This document shows, one piece after another, positions 36,635 to 45,567 of a DNA stretch of 64,000 nt. The stretch lies in contig NZ_CP029064.1 of NCBI RefSeq assembly GCF_003076275.1, positions 4,568,001 to 4,632,000 of the forward strand, given 5' to 3'. Origin of the DNA: Microbulbifer sp. A4B17. GTDB taxonomy: Bacteria; Pseudomonadota; Gammaproteobacteria; Pseudomonadales; Cellvibrionaceae. Each line of letters begins with the position of its first letter. Position 1 is the stretch's first letter. The notes beneath the pieces were generated by a model. It ran no database searches, was not told the origin of the DNA, and worked only from the letters and a program-made list of their open reading frames with translations. A program made the translations under genes and the position numbers.

Positions 36635-37489
36635 CTATGCTCCGCCTTTAACTCGGGAAGACCCTGCTTTCTTGCCTTTATTTTGCTCACTACGGCCCTC
36701 AGGAAGGGGCTGGGTTTTGTAACTCCAAACCAACAATGCAATGCCGGCAATAATCATCGGCAAGCTCAACAGCTGCCCACGAGTCATCCAACCAAACAAG
36801 TCAAAACCAATATGCCCGTCGGGCTCCCGGACAAATTCCACCAGGAAGCGGAATACACCGTAGAGCATCACAAACATGCCGCCTACAGCGAGGCGTGGAC
36901 GCGGTTTGCTGGAAAACCACCACAGCAATGCGAAGAGTACCAATCCCTCCAGGAAGGCCTGGTACAACTGGGATGGGTGCCGGACCAGAAGGTCCGGGTC
37001 CTTTGGAAAGACCATGCCCCAAGGGCCTTCAGTTTCACGCCCCCAAAGCTCCTGACCAATAAAATTACCGATCCGCCCGAGCCCGAGCCCGATGGGCACC
37101 AGAGGAGCAACGAAATCAATCAGAGCTGGAAAGGTTGTGCCAATTTTGCGCGCGTAGAGTGCGGTGGCCAACATCACCCCTATCAGCCCACCGTGGAAGC
37201 TCATTCCCCCTTCCCACAACCGGATCAGAGATATCGGGTCTTCAAGTAACTGGGAGAAATTGTAAAAGAACATATACCCCAAACGACCACCGATAACGAC
37301 ACCAATGGCACAGTAAAGGATCAAGTCTTCAACTTCAGATTTGATAACCGGTGACCAGGGTTTGGCACTTCGACGTAATGCCAACCACCAGGCCGCAACA
37401 AAGCCGGCCAAGTACATCAGCCCATACCAGTGCACTTTTAAAGGGCCAATTGCAAAGGCCACCGGGTCAATTTCGGGATAGGTCAGCAT
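36635..37489 (-). CDS. lgt: Prolipoprotein diacylglyceryl transferase
   Basis: Transfers diacylglycerol from phosphatidylglycerol to the lipobox cysteine of prolipoproteins in the inner membrane. It has 284 residues and seven membrane segments. The Lgt signature G-R-I-G-N-F-I-G-Q-E-L-W-G-R lies near 140, with H-G-G-L-I-G near residue 100 containing the essential His, and R-H-P-S-Q-L-Y-Q near 190. It precedes thyA by 6 bases. Substrates in this window include the imelysin-like and alpha/beta-hydrolase lipoproteins. Confidence 0.97.
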   Translation of the reverse strand: MLTYPEIDPVAFAIGPLKVHWYGLMYLAGFVAAWWLALRRSAKPWSPVIKSEVEDLILYCAIGVVIGGRLGYMFFYNFSQLLEDPISLIRLWEGGMSFHGGLIGVMLATALYARKIGTTFPALIDFVAPLVPIGLGLGRIGNFIGQELWGRETEGPWGMVFPKDPDLLVRHPSQLYQAFLEGLVLFALLWWFSSKPRPRLAVGGMFVMLYGVFRFLVEFVREPDGHIGFDLFGWMTRGQLLSLPMIIAGIALLVWSYKTQPLPEGRSEQNKGKKAGSSRVKGGA

Positions 37490-37582
37490 GGGGGAATCGC
37501 GCTTGCTAATAAAGAGCGTATTATGGTCGTAAAGCCCCCCGCAGTGAAAGGGTGGTTTATCCCTAGATCCGGGAAGGTCCCC

Positions 37583-38404
37583 ATGTGTCTGTTGCTATTC
37601 GCCTACCAATGCCATCCGAACTACCCACTACTATTGATCGCCAATAGGGATGAGTTCTATCAACGACCAACTGCCGCAGCAGCACGCTGGCCAGGCACTG
37701 AGCTGATTGCAGGCAAAGACCTCGAAGCGCTAGGGACCTGGGCAGGCATATCACCAGGCCGCATCGCTGCGGTAACCAATATTCGAGAGCCTGGTAAGCC
37801 AGAGCCTGAAGAGGCGTTGTCTCGCGGGGAAATACCGCAGAAGTTTCTCTGTGGACAAGATAGCCCCGAAGAATTTAACCAAAGCTTACAACTACAGCGC
37901 TATCGCGGCTTTAACGCCCTGTTATTCGATATTCAGAATAAAAATGACCTGCTCTGTGCAGGCAACCGACATAAACCCTTTATTTTTAGACGGGGGATTC
38001 ACGGTATCTCCAACGGAGCACCGGACGAACCCTGGCCAAAAGTTGAAAGGGGCAAGGCGGGACTGGCCGGGATAGTACCTGGGGCTAAGCAATTGGTCAC
38101 TTTTGAGAACTTTGTCGAACCTGCCCTGGAAATGCTCAAAGATCGAACCCCAGCGCCAGATCAACAGCTCCCGCATACGGGATTACCGCTGGAAATTGAG
38201 CGGGCGCTCTCACCTGTTTTCATTCAGATTGATGCGGATAGCTCAGCGGCAGCCCCAATGCTGCGCAATGGTGGCTACGGCACCCGAGCCAGCACAGTGA
38301 TCACTATCGACGAAAGAGGAGCTAGCCAACTTTGGGAGCAGTCTTTTATCAACGGCAACCCAACTGGCCCCCTGCGCCACTTTACTACCCCACCACTAAT
38401 TTGA
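37583..38404 (+). CDS. TANGO2/NRDE-family protein
   Basis: A 273-residue NRDE-family protein, named for the conserved A-N-R-D-E-F near residue 22. I start at the ATG at 37583 because it yields M-C-L-L-L-F, placing Cys at position 2 where family members expose an N-terminal nucleophile after Met removal; GGGAAGG is just upstream. A frame open to 37523 is disfavoured. Human TANGO2 has been linked to lipid or haem handling; bacterial function is not established. Also visible: A-V-T-N-I-R-E and G-I-S-N-G-A-P-D. It is transcribed away from lgt. Confidence 0.9.
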   Translation: MCLLLFAYQCHPNYPLLLIANRDEFYQRPTAAAARWPGTELIAGKDLEALGTWAGISPGRIAAVTNIREPGKPEPEEALSRGEIPQKFLCGQDSPEEFNQSLQLQRYRGFNALLFDIQNKNDLLCAGNRHKPFIFRRGIHGISNGAPDEPWPKVERGKAGLAGIVPGAKQLVTFENFVEPALEMLKDRTPAPDQQLPHTGLPLEIERALSPVFIQIDADSSAAAPMLRNGGYGTRASTVITIDERGASQLWEQSFINGNPTGPLRHFTTPPLI

Positions 38405-38818
38405 GTCCAATAAAGAGAACTGGCAGACAAATTGAGCATAACTTTTTGTACAAGCGCCTTCCTCTAAATCAAATAAACACCACTAAGAGCGCCTCTTTCT
38501 AGCTTACAGAGAGAAAATTTGACGCAAAACTCATCATTCACAAATCCCTACTCTAAAAAGAAAGAAGCGCCAAGCAAATTTTGCATTTATTGCCATACTT
38601 ACTTTCACAGACTGAAATAGGTTGAGTTTCGCGCAAGCGAGGTTCCACCTGAGGTCTAAATAAAAGGAAGTCGCGCGGGACGCATGACACGTGCGAGTCA
38701 CCGATAATATCGCAGAGTATCTGGATGGGCTCGCCACAGGTTGGGAAGGTATGAACGATCTGGCGCCCGGCATTTTCCAAAATATCGCACCGGGCCCCTG
38801 CAGAATCGCTGAGGTACC
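38405..38818. other. Non-coding stretch upstream of the first L,D-transpeptidase
   Basis: About 414 bases with no supported gene; short frames on both strands lack homology-like content. The lower GC of the left half (38405-38600) fits a promoter region. GAGG lies 4 bases before the ATG at 38819. No terminator for the NRDE gene was recognised. Confidence 0.4.
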
Positions 38819-40771
38819 ATGTCGTATTTCAACCCCGAGCATCGCAGACGCAAATCTATACTTCCACTACTGACACTGGGTAGTCTCTGTGTCTTCATTC
38901 TTTATTATGCTTTCGCCGCAAACCAGAGGACCGTACCCGTTTTACCGGAGAATGCTGTTCGCCCTCACTTAGTGCACTGGCTTGAAGAAAACCCCGATGC
39001 CTGGCCAGCCCAAGACCCAATCTTCAACCCCGCCGCTGTGCGAAAAATTTACCAACGCACAGATTACCGTTTACTTTGGTTCGATAACTACAGCCTAAGT
39101 GATAGCGCCAATGACCTGCTGAAACAACTCACTGCAGCCAGCTCCGGTAATCCGAGCAGCATGGTCGACTACCGCTACCACCTGGGATACTTTGATCGCA
39201 CCCTGCGCGACACACCACAACGCCTGCAGATGGCTGCGGTATTGGATATCTTACTGACCGATGCCTTTGTGTCCTACGCGCAGGACACACAGTTGGACAG
39301 GCTCAAACCCAAAACCCGTCCACGCCGTGGCATCACACCGGTCCTGCGGGATAACGAAGGATTCCGCCTGGTTGCGACCAGTACAGGTGAACAACAGGCT
39401 TCAAATGAGCCCAGTGGCCGCAAGTACTTTCGCGGATACGATCGCGCCGCCAATCTCGGCAGCAATGTGCGCAGCCGCTATTACTCGCGGGAATACAATA
39501 CGGATACTTCCGGTAATTACTCTGGACGTAACTACTCCGGCACCACTCGCAACTATGAGCGCAGTCGATACCGTTCATACCGCGACAACAATAGTGGCTC
39601 CAATAGCAGCAGCCGGGTTTATTACAACCAGGGGAGGTCAAATTCCACCTCCGCACCTATAAGGTCTGAAAACAGCGAAGGCCCCTACTACGAAGAAAAC
39701 AAGCCTTACGGCAACGATGTGCGGGCGCTGCGCGGAGAACTGCAACGACTGCGCAAAATTTCCTCCAGCGGTCGCTGGCGCCCAATTCCCCCTGGGCCTG
39801 CCATGACCATGGGCGCGCGCCATCCACATGTGAGCCACCTTCGCAACCTTCTCGCCCTGTACGGTGACTACCAGTCTTACTACAGCTACGGCGGAACTGA
39901 TCGCAACCGCTTCGACCGGGGCCTGCATCAGGCGGTAATGCGCTTCCAAAAACGCCACGGCCTGAGACCCGACGGTATTGTTGGCCGCTCAACCCGCAAG
40001 CGCCTCAACCTGTCCCCCGCTGCGCGCGCCCGAATTGTTGAAATGAATATCAAGCGCCGCGAAGAATTACCTGAACAACTGGGAAGTCGCTTTATCCAGG
40101 TCAACATTCCCGCATATCGCCTCAAGTATGTGGAAAACGACCAGGTCAAACTGGCAATGAATGTAGTCGTCGGCAAGAAAAAACATGCAACGCCTGAAAT
40201 AACCACTCGTGTCAGCAAAGTAGTCTTCAACCCCACCTGGACAGTACCGCGCAGTATCCTGGTAAATGAGATACTTCCCAAAGCACGTAAAAACCCTGCG
40301 GGCATGGAAAAAATGGGGTATCGGGTAATTAGCGGCAGAGGTGAAAAGCTACCCCTGACCCCGCAGAACCTTTCTGCTGCAGGTGCAGGTTCCTACCTGA
40401 TGCGCCAGATGGGCGGAGAGGAAAATATATTGGGGCGAATAAAATTTGAAATCCCCAATATTCACGATGTATACCTGCACGATACCCGAGCACGTAAACT
40501 TTTCTCACTGACCACCCGCGGCTATAGCCACGGGTGTATCCGCCTGGAAAAACCACGCCACTTGGCTGAGGCTCTCCTTCGCCCCCAGGGAGATTGGGAT
40601 CAGTGGCGCATCGACCAGTTAACCACAGGTGAAGAAACCACTGAGGTGGATATGTCGCAGTTGGTGAAGGTTTATATCACTTACTGGACAGCCTGGGTCG
40701 ATGGCCAGGGCAACCTGAACTTCCGTCCGGATATTTATGGCAAAGATGGACTTGCCGATAATCAATTTTAA
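38819..40771 (+). CDS. L,D-transpeptidase, LdtD (YcbB)-like, with disordered insert
   Basis: Periplasmic enzyme that forms 3-3 crosslinks between meso-diaminopimelates. The 650-residue protein has a signal anchor (about 14-34), an LdtD-like N-terminal scaffold region (about 45-190, Y-R-L-L-W-F-D-N-Y), a low-complexity Ser/Asn/Arg/Tyr-rich insert (about 205-295), a PG_binding_1 domain (about 335-400, F-Q-K-R-H-G-L-R-P-D-G) and a YkuD catalytic domain. The active-site motif is H-D-T, then S-H-G-C-I-R with Cys near 572. It ends in the family tail Y-I-T-Y-W-T-A-W. The insert is absent from the two downstream paralogues. A long hairpin follows the gene. Confidence 0.93.
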   Translation: MSYFNPEHRRRKSILPLLTLGSLCVFILYYAFAANQRTVPVLPENAVRPHLVHWLEENPDAWPAQDPIFNPAAVRKIYQRTDYRLLWFDNYSLSDSANDLLKQLTAASSGNPSSMVDYRYHLGYFDRTLRDTPQRLQMAAVLDILLTDAFVSYAQDTQLDRLKPKTRPRRGITPVLRDNEGFRLVATSTGEQQASNEPSGRKYFRGYDRAANLGSNVRSRYYSREYNTDTSGNYSGRNYSGTTRNYERSRYRSYRDNNSGSNSSSRVYYNQGRSNSTSAPIRSENSEGPYYEENKPYGNDVRALRGELQRLRKISSSGRWRPIPPGPAMTMGARHPHVSHLRNLLALYGDYQSYYSYGGTDRNRFDRGLHQAVMRFQKRHGLRPDGIVGRSTRKRLNLSPAARARIVEMNIKRREELPEQLGSRFIQVNIPAYRLKYVENDQVKLAMNVVVGKKKHATPEITTRVSKVVFNPTWTVPRSILVNEILPKARKNPAGMEKMGYRVISGRGEKLPLTPQNLSAAGAGSYLMRQMGGEENILGRIKFEIPNIHDVYLHDTRARKLFSLTTRGYSHGCIRLEKPRHLAEALLRPQGDWDQWRIDQLTTGEETTEVDMSQLVKVYITYWTAWVDGQGNLNFRPDIYGKDGLADNQF

Positions 40772-40775
40772 AAGA

Positions 40776-40804
40776 AACCGGGACGACGATTCGTCGTCCC
40801 GGTT
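40776..40804 (+). terminator. Long perfect hairpin after the first L,D-transpeptidase
   Basis: AACCGGGACGACGA and its exact complement flank a single central base, giving an almost uninterrupted palindrome 5 bases past the stop. No T-run follows, so it may be an RNA-stabilising or attenuating hairpin rather than an intrinsic terminator. Confidence 0.55.
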
Positions 40805-40959
40805 ATAACTAGAGGTAATTTTTACCGAGTTATTCCATTAAATACCCTATCTACAGCAAAGCCATTCCTGAAAATTATTTAGAGACCATCAGTCACAAGT
40901 TACCAATGTGAGCACAGTGATTAATCTCACTGATTTTTTACTGCTTGCAGGGGTGACTT

Positions 40960-42183
40960 ATGGGTGCTGCCAACAAACCGCTTTCAGTTTTTTTGCCACG
41001 CTGTAAACAAAACTTCCTCAGGGCGAGTACCGCAGCGATTGCTATAGCAATATCACTGGGTATTCACTCACCTCAAACTCTTTCCGAATTAAAAGACACT
41101 GCCGAGTCAGATCCAATCGGCAACATTGATCCATTTGTGCCTCAGGGGAGACAGTTTTCCCTACTCAGTGAACAGTTAGCGCGCTACACAACACTCGCAC
41201 AGGGTAATCACTGGAAGCCCCTCAGCTCGGGACAGCCTATCGCACCGGGCAGCCGCAGTCCCCGTGTAGCGCAACTGAGAAGTTTGCTGATGCTCTATGG
41301 GGATTACCATCCAAAAGAATACGATACAGACAATGCTAATGCTGAGGTCTATGACAAGACATTGCAGCGGGCAGTTAAACAATTTCAAAAACGCCATGGT
41401 TTAAAGCAAACTGCATTGGTTGATGAGGGGACCCGACGCCGACTCAATACCCCACCAGAAAAGGTCGCCAAAATTCTGGCGGCCAATATTGAACGCTGGA
41501 AAAAGCTGCCGAAGGATTTAGGGCCTCGCTATATCATCGTCAATGTTCCAGAATTTAATCTGCGTCTTATTGAGGATGATAAAGAACAGTTCCGCATGCG
41601 TGTGGTTGTTGGGAAGCCAAAACATAAAACGCCGCAAATCGCCACCCGCATGACCCGCCTCGAATTTAATCCTGTATGGCGTGTCCCGCCCAGTATTGCG
41701 CTGCGCGAGTTATTACCCAAGGGCAGCTCCGCACTCAGGGCTAAAGGCTACCGCCTGATGAATCATCGAGGCAGGTCAGTGCCCTTCACCCGTGGAAATG
41801 TGGCCGCGGTGCGCCGAGGGCAGGTTTCTCTGCAACAAAAAGGCGGACCGGGTAATGCTCTGGGCAGGGTGAAATTTGTTATCCCCAACCGGCAGGCCAT
41901 CTTTCTCCACGACACTAACAGCAAACATTTATTTAAAAAATCCCAACGAGCTTTTAGTCACGGCTGTATTCGCGTAGAAAAACCAATGGAGTTTGCCCGC
42001 ATGATGCTTGCTCAGCAAAACAGCTGGAGTGATGCCCGTATTAATCGCGCATTGGGAAGTGGCCGCACCCACGGTGTCGCCCTGAAAAACCCACTACCGG
42101 TTTATATCGCTTATTGGACTGCCTGGGTCGATGAAAATGGACAGTTACAGTTTCGACCGGACATCTACAACCGGGATCAGTAA
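40960..42183 (+). CDS. L,D-transpeptidase paralogue 2
   Basis: Second of three tandem paralogues, 407 residues. It has a signal anchor near residues 25-42 and a PG_binding_1 domain (about 105-165) ending in the same F-Q-K-R-H-G-L-K motif as its neighbour. The YkuD domain has H-D-T and S-H-G-C-I-R-V-E-K-P (Cys near 335), and the C-terminal tail is Y-I-A-Y-W-T-A-W-V-D. It lacks the LdtD scaffold region and the disordered insert. AGGGGTGA precedes the ATG. Transcription may continue into paralogue 3, 61 bases downstream. Confidence 0.93.
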   Translation: MGAANKPLSVFLPRCKQNFLRASTAAIAIAISLGIHSPQTLSELKDTAESDPIGNIDPFVPQGRQFSLLSEQLARYTTLAQGNHWKPLSSGQPIAPGSRSPRVAQLRSLLMLYGDYHPKEYDTDNANAEVYDKTLQRAVKQFQKRHGLKQTALVDEGTRRRLNTPPEKVAKILAANIERWKKLPKDLGPRYIIVNVPEFNLRLIEDDKEQFRMRVVVGKPKHKTPQIATRMTRLEFNPVWRVPPSIALRELLPKGSSALRAKGYRLMNHRGRSVPFTRGNVAAVRRGQVSLQQKGGPGNALGRVKFVIPNRQAIFLHDTNSKHLFKKSQRAFSHGCIRVEKPMEFARMMLAQQNSWSDARINRALGSGRTHGVALKNPLPVYIAYWTAWVDENGQLQFRPDIYNRDQ

Positions 42184-42244
42184 CAGGAGGCACGGGCGTG
42201 AAGAAAATAGTGATGATTGATGTAACCACTATTGAGAAGTCACC

Positions 42245-43423
42245 ATGGCATATGGTCCGCTACAACTCGGCATAGCCGCACTGATCAGCCTCGTGATTGC
42301 CTCGGCCAGCCCACTGAATGCATCGTTCACTGGGCAACCTGCCAGCGCTATTGAGCCTGTCAGTGACGGTAAGCATCTGCGCGATACAGCCCAGGCCTAC
42401 CGAGCACTGGCGAAAAACTGGCGACCAATTTCTCAAGGTGAAACTTTATATCCGGGAGATAGAAGCAGGCGCGTACTGCAATTGCGCAATTTGCTGGAAA
42501 TGTACGGGGATTACCGCGGTCAACCCGGACCACTTTCCGCTCCACAAAAAGATCCCCGAAGATTTGACAGCGCACTGCAAGCAGCATTGGAACGTTTCCA
42601 AAAACGCCATGGGTTAAACATGACTGGTATTGCGGATGAAGAGACACTCGCAGCCCTAGCCGTATCACCTATCCAACGAGCCCAGCAAATGGAATTGAAC
42701 GCATCCCGGTGGGAGCAACTCAATCTCCCTGATGATGGCCGATACGTGATCGTCAATGTTCCCGACTACCGCTTACAGTTAGTGGAAGATGGTTCCGTCG
42801 CTCTCAATATGAAAACGGTAGTTGGGAAGAGCAGTACTCGCACTCCCAATATGCACACCCGCATAACCAATATAGTTTTCAGCCCAACCTGGACTGTACC
42901 CCGAAGTATTCTGGTTACCGAATTGTTACCCAAGGCTCGACACAACCCAACGGCAATGCATAAACGGGGTTATCGAGTAGTGCAATATCGCAGTGGTAAA
43001 TCCTCTCCCATTACGGAGGAAAGTATTGCCAAAGCAGCCGGAGGAAAGGCCACCTTGAGGCAAATGAGTGGCCCTGAAAACACCCTGGGTAAAGTGAAAT
43101 TTGTTATCCCCAACAAACAATCTATTTTTCTTCATGACACCCAGGCTCAAAGCCTGTTTAAACTTCAACAACGGGCATTAAGTCACGGTTGTGTAAGGTT
43201 ACAAGCCCCAGAAGAGCTGGCCTACTTCCTTCTCCGTTCACAGGGTTGGGACAGAGTCCGTGTAGCAGAGGCAGCCAGCGGGCACGACGCTCTCACGGTG
43301 CGGGTAAAGGGAGCCCCCCGTATTTACATCGTCTATATGACTGCCTGGATAGATAAATATGGGCGCCCTCAATTCCGCCCTGATATTTACCATAAAGATA
43401 AAGAGCTGCCCTATCCAAATTGA
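42245..43423 (+). CDS. L,D-transpeptidase paralogue 3
   Basis: Third tandem paralogue, 392 residues. It has an N-terminal signal peptide or anchor (about 5-25), a PG_binding_1 domain (about 75-140, F-Q-K-R-H-G-L-N-M-T-G), and a YkuD domain with H-D-T and S-H-G-C-V-R-L-Q-A-P (Cys near 315). The usual Ile after Cys is Val and the E-K-P of the other two copies is Q-A-P, so this copy has drifted most. The tail Y-M-T-A-W-I-D-K-Y-G keeps the family pattern. It converges on the DUF1566 gene, with 30 bases between stops. Confidence 0.93.
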   Translation: MAYGPLQLGIAALISLVIASASPLNASFTGQPASAIEPVSDGKHLRDTAQAYRALAKNWRPISQGETLYPGDRSRRVLQLRNLLEMYGDYRGQPGPLSAPQKDPRRFDSALQAALERFQKRHGLNMTGIADEETLAALAVSPIQRAQQMELNASRWEQLNLPDDGRYVIVNVPDYRLQLVEDGSVALNMKTVVGKSSTRTPNMHTRITNIVFSPTWTVPRSILVTELLPKARHNPTAMHKRGYRVVQYRSGKSSPITEESIAKAAGGKATLRQMSGPENTLGKVKFVIPNKQSIFLHDTQAQSLFKLQQRALSHGCVRLQAPEELAYFLLRSQGWDRVRVAEAASGHDALTVRVKGAPRIYIVYMTAWIDKYGRPQFRPDIYHKDKELPYPN

Positions 43424-43453
43424 GGAGTCTCTGAATAATTGACTCCGGACGGA

Positions 43454-44881
43454 TCACTCGCTGATATTTCTTACGAGCCGCACATAGTTATCAACTCGAA
43501 TCGCATCCTCAGGTGTTCCGCCTGGTGGAGGCCCCATAGGTCTAGGCATATTTCCATCAGCTATGGAGCCGTTCTCCAGCATTGGGGGGCGCCGTTGAGG
43601 GCGGTCACCATCAGATTGCGGTCCAGCCAAGCCTTTAATGTGATAGCCCCCATCTTTATAAATAGCGACTTCATTCAGTTGTCCGGATTTGGGATCACTT
43701 CGTTGCGCACCGGCTCCGTGCAGGTCTACCCAATTCTCTGCCTCATACCCCATAGCTCGACCAAAACTAATGTAGTTTGCAGAGGCTCCCGCTTTTCTAC
43801 TACTCACATGGGTGGTGCTGGTCCAAAACCAGGGAAAATCTTTTTCCTTACCTTCATTCTTGATAATGCTAATTTCGAAAGTAGAATCAATAGCCGCAGA
43901 AGTCGTTTTATTCGGTGAACGCTGATAATCAACGATACTCTGTAGCTCTTTGGCATTAGGCAGTCGCCAGTCGCTGTAACCTAAGAAATTTTGAGCATTT
44001 TTCTCCTCTGCCCAGGCTAAGGCCTCTTGCCAGTTCATTCCCTTCTTGCTATCGAATTTCATCCACATTAAACCCGTTGCCAGATCGGAAACGGTGCCAT
44101 CTTTGTTATCGACAAACTTATTCTTGCCATAGTCCTGATTGCCGCGCACAAAGTAAGCAAAATTTTTCGGGCCACCACCACCAGGAATTGCATAAGCTTT
44201 GATTCTGCCATCTGCTAAATTCAGGCCAAATACTGCGGGTGATCCTCTAAATACATCACCCGTGTAAATATTGCTGGACCAGAATTGGGAATCGATAGTG
44301 CGTTCGCCTCTCTCTTCGTCACCATAGGTAAATGCAAAATACCGGGTATCAATAAAGGGCTTGGCATTAGTCTCACTTGGACCGGCGGGGTCAATACCGC
44401 TGAAGTTCATCAGGGAATAGAGTTGCTTAATCGTCGGAAGACGCCAATCAGAATAACCACCAAAACGGGCTTGATTCAGTTTTTCAACATACCCTTCAAC
44501 ATCCCGGAAAGCGATCTTATCATCAGAGGTAACTTCACCATCCCTGTTTAAGTCCGGGCTTTGGGTCCACACCAAACCGGTAACATTATCGACCACCGTA
44601 AGACCATCTTTAGCCAGGGAATAATTCATTTCATTGAAAGAGTACTGGGCATCCTGGCCGAAAAAATCATCACCTGGCTTTGGCTTGGAAATTACATCCT
44701 TATCATCAAAAAATTGGACCTGTGCCGTATCTACTATCGGGTAGTTAATACTGGTCGGGTCTGTTTTTTTTCCAGATTGCTTTTCAGCGAGTGCTGCTAC
44801 CGTCAGGCTAAAGGAAGCCGAGATCAATGCGACTAAAGAAATACAGGGCAGCCGAGACCGGGCCCCAGATATGCTAGCCAT
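43454..44881 (-). CDS. Exported DUF1566 (Lcl-like) protein with EF-hand-like loop
   Basis: A 475-residue exported protein with an N-terminal hydrophobic signal (about 12-34). It has two DUF1566/Lcl-like repeats, each with G-Y-S-D-W-R-L-P-x(2)-K-x-L (near 142 and 300) and preceding T-G-L-V/M-W motifs. A dockerin/EF-hand-like calcium loop D-L-N-R-D-G-E-V-T-S-D-D lies near residue 110. The C-terminus is Pro-, Gly- and Arg-rich. DUF1566 proteins are surface or periplasmic with unknown roles, some in adhesion. The placement between L,D-transpeptidases and MepK may be incidental. Confidence 0.85.
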   Translation of the reverse strand: MASISGARSRLPCISLVALISASFSLTVAALAEKQSGKKTDPTSINYPIVDTAQVQFFDDKDVISKPKPGDDFFGQDAQYSFNEMNYSLAKDGLTVVDNVTGLVWTQSPDLNRDGEVTSDDKIAFRDVEGYVEKLNQARFGGYSDWRLPTIKQLYSLMNFSGIDPAGPSETNAKPFIDTRYFAFTYGDEERGERTIDSQFWSSNIYTGDVFRGSPAVFGLNLADGRIKAYAIPGGGGPKNFAYFVRGNQDYGKNKFVDNKDGTVSDLATGLMWMKFDSKKGMNWQEALAWAEEKNAQNFLGYSDWRLPNAKELQSIVDYQRSPNKTTSAAIDSTFEISIIKNEGKEKDFPWFWTSTTHVSSRKAGASANYISFGRAMGYEAENWVDLHGAGAQRSDPKSGQLNEVAIYKDGGYHIKGLAGPQSDGDRPQRRPPMLENGSIADGNMPRPMGPPPGGTPEDAIRVDNYVRLVRNISE

Positions 44882-45567
44882 AATGTTTTACCGCAAGTAG
44901 ATAAGTAAAAAAAACAAGCTAGCATTAATTGATTTTGATCTCAGGCAACTTCACATTTGTAAACACAATTTACCAAGATGCAGAATCCATCGCGGTGGCC
45001 AGGTGTACAACGTGATCATTATTTTTCGTTATGGTGATACAGCCGGCTTTGGAAACCCTTGGAGACCTGACCAGGATATGTAGCCAACCTAAACAGTTGT
45101 ATGCCCGTAGAAACACTGCTCTGGCAGCGGTTATATTATTTGTATATACATGTACATACAAACACTTATCTTTAGAGGTATCTGGGTTGTCTTCTTATAG
45201 ATAGATAAACCAGCCACTAATCAAAGAAGGCTATAGAGCTCAAAACCGAGTAGGTGATCGGATACTTCCCAAGTACACTGACCAAACCGCCCTATGAAAC
45301 CTATAAGTCGCAGAAAAATAATTTTTTAGTGATTAGCGTGCAATGACAACGCTGTCTCCACCTTATTCAGCGCTATTGACTGATTAGCAATAAAAATTCC
45401 GGTTTCAGCTAGCGGAAAAGAAAAAATATACCACCCAGGCAATCTAATTATTTCCGAATTAGCAGCTTCAGGTTTGTAACAACTGGTTATTTTTTGTACA
45501 TTTTCCGCCGTACCCGGATGCGCCACCCACGGCACACCGAAGAGAGATTTAACGACGAGGCGGAATT
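44882..45567. other. 686-base non-coding region upstream of mepK
   Basis: No gene is supported on either strand. It must carry the leftward promoter for the DUF1566 gene and the rightward promoter for mepK, and it contains the TGTAYATACA double element at 45141-45160. Confidence 0.45.
45141..45160. promoter_or_regulatory. Double TGTAYATACA element
   Basis: Two adjacent 10-base units, TGTATATACA (a perfect palindrome) and TGTACATACA, which together form a near-perfect 20-base palindrome. Possible operator in the DUF1566/mepK gap; no regulator is assigned. Confidence 0.3.
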
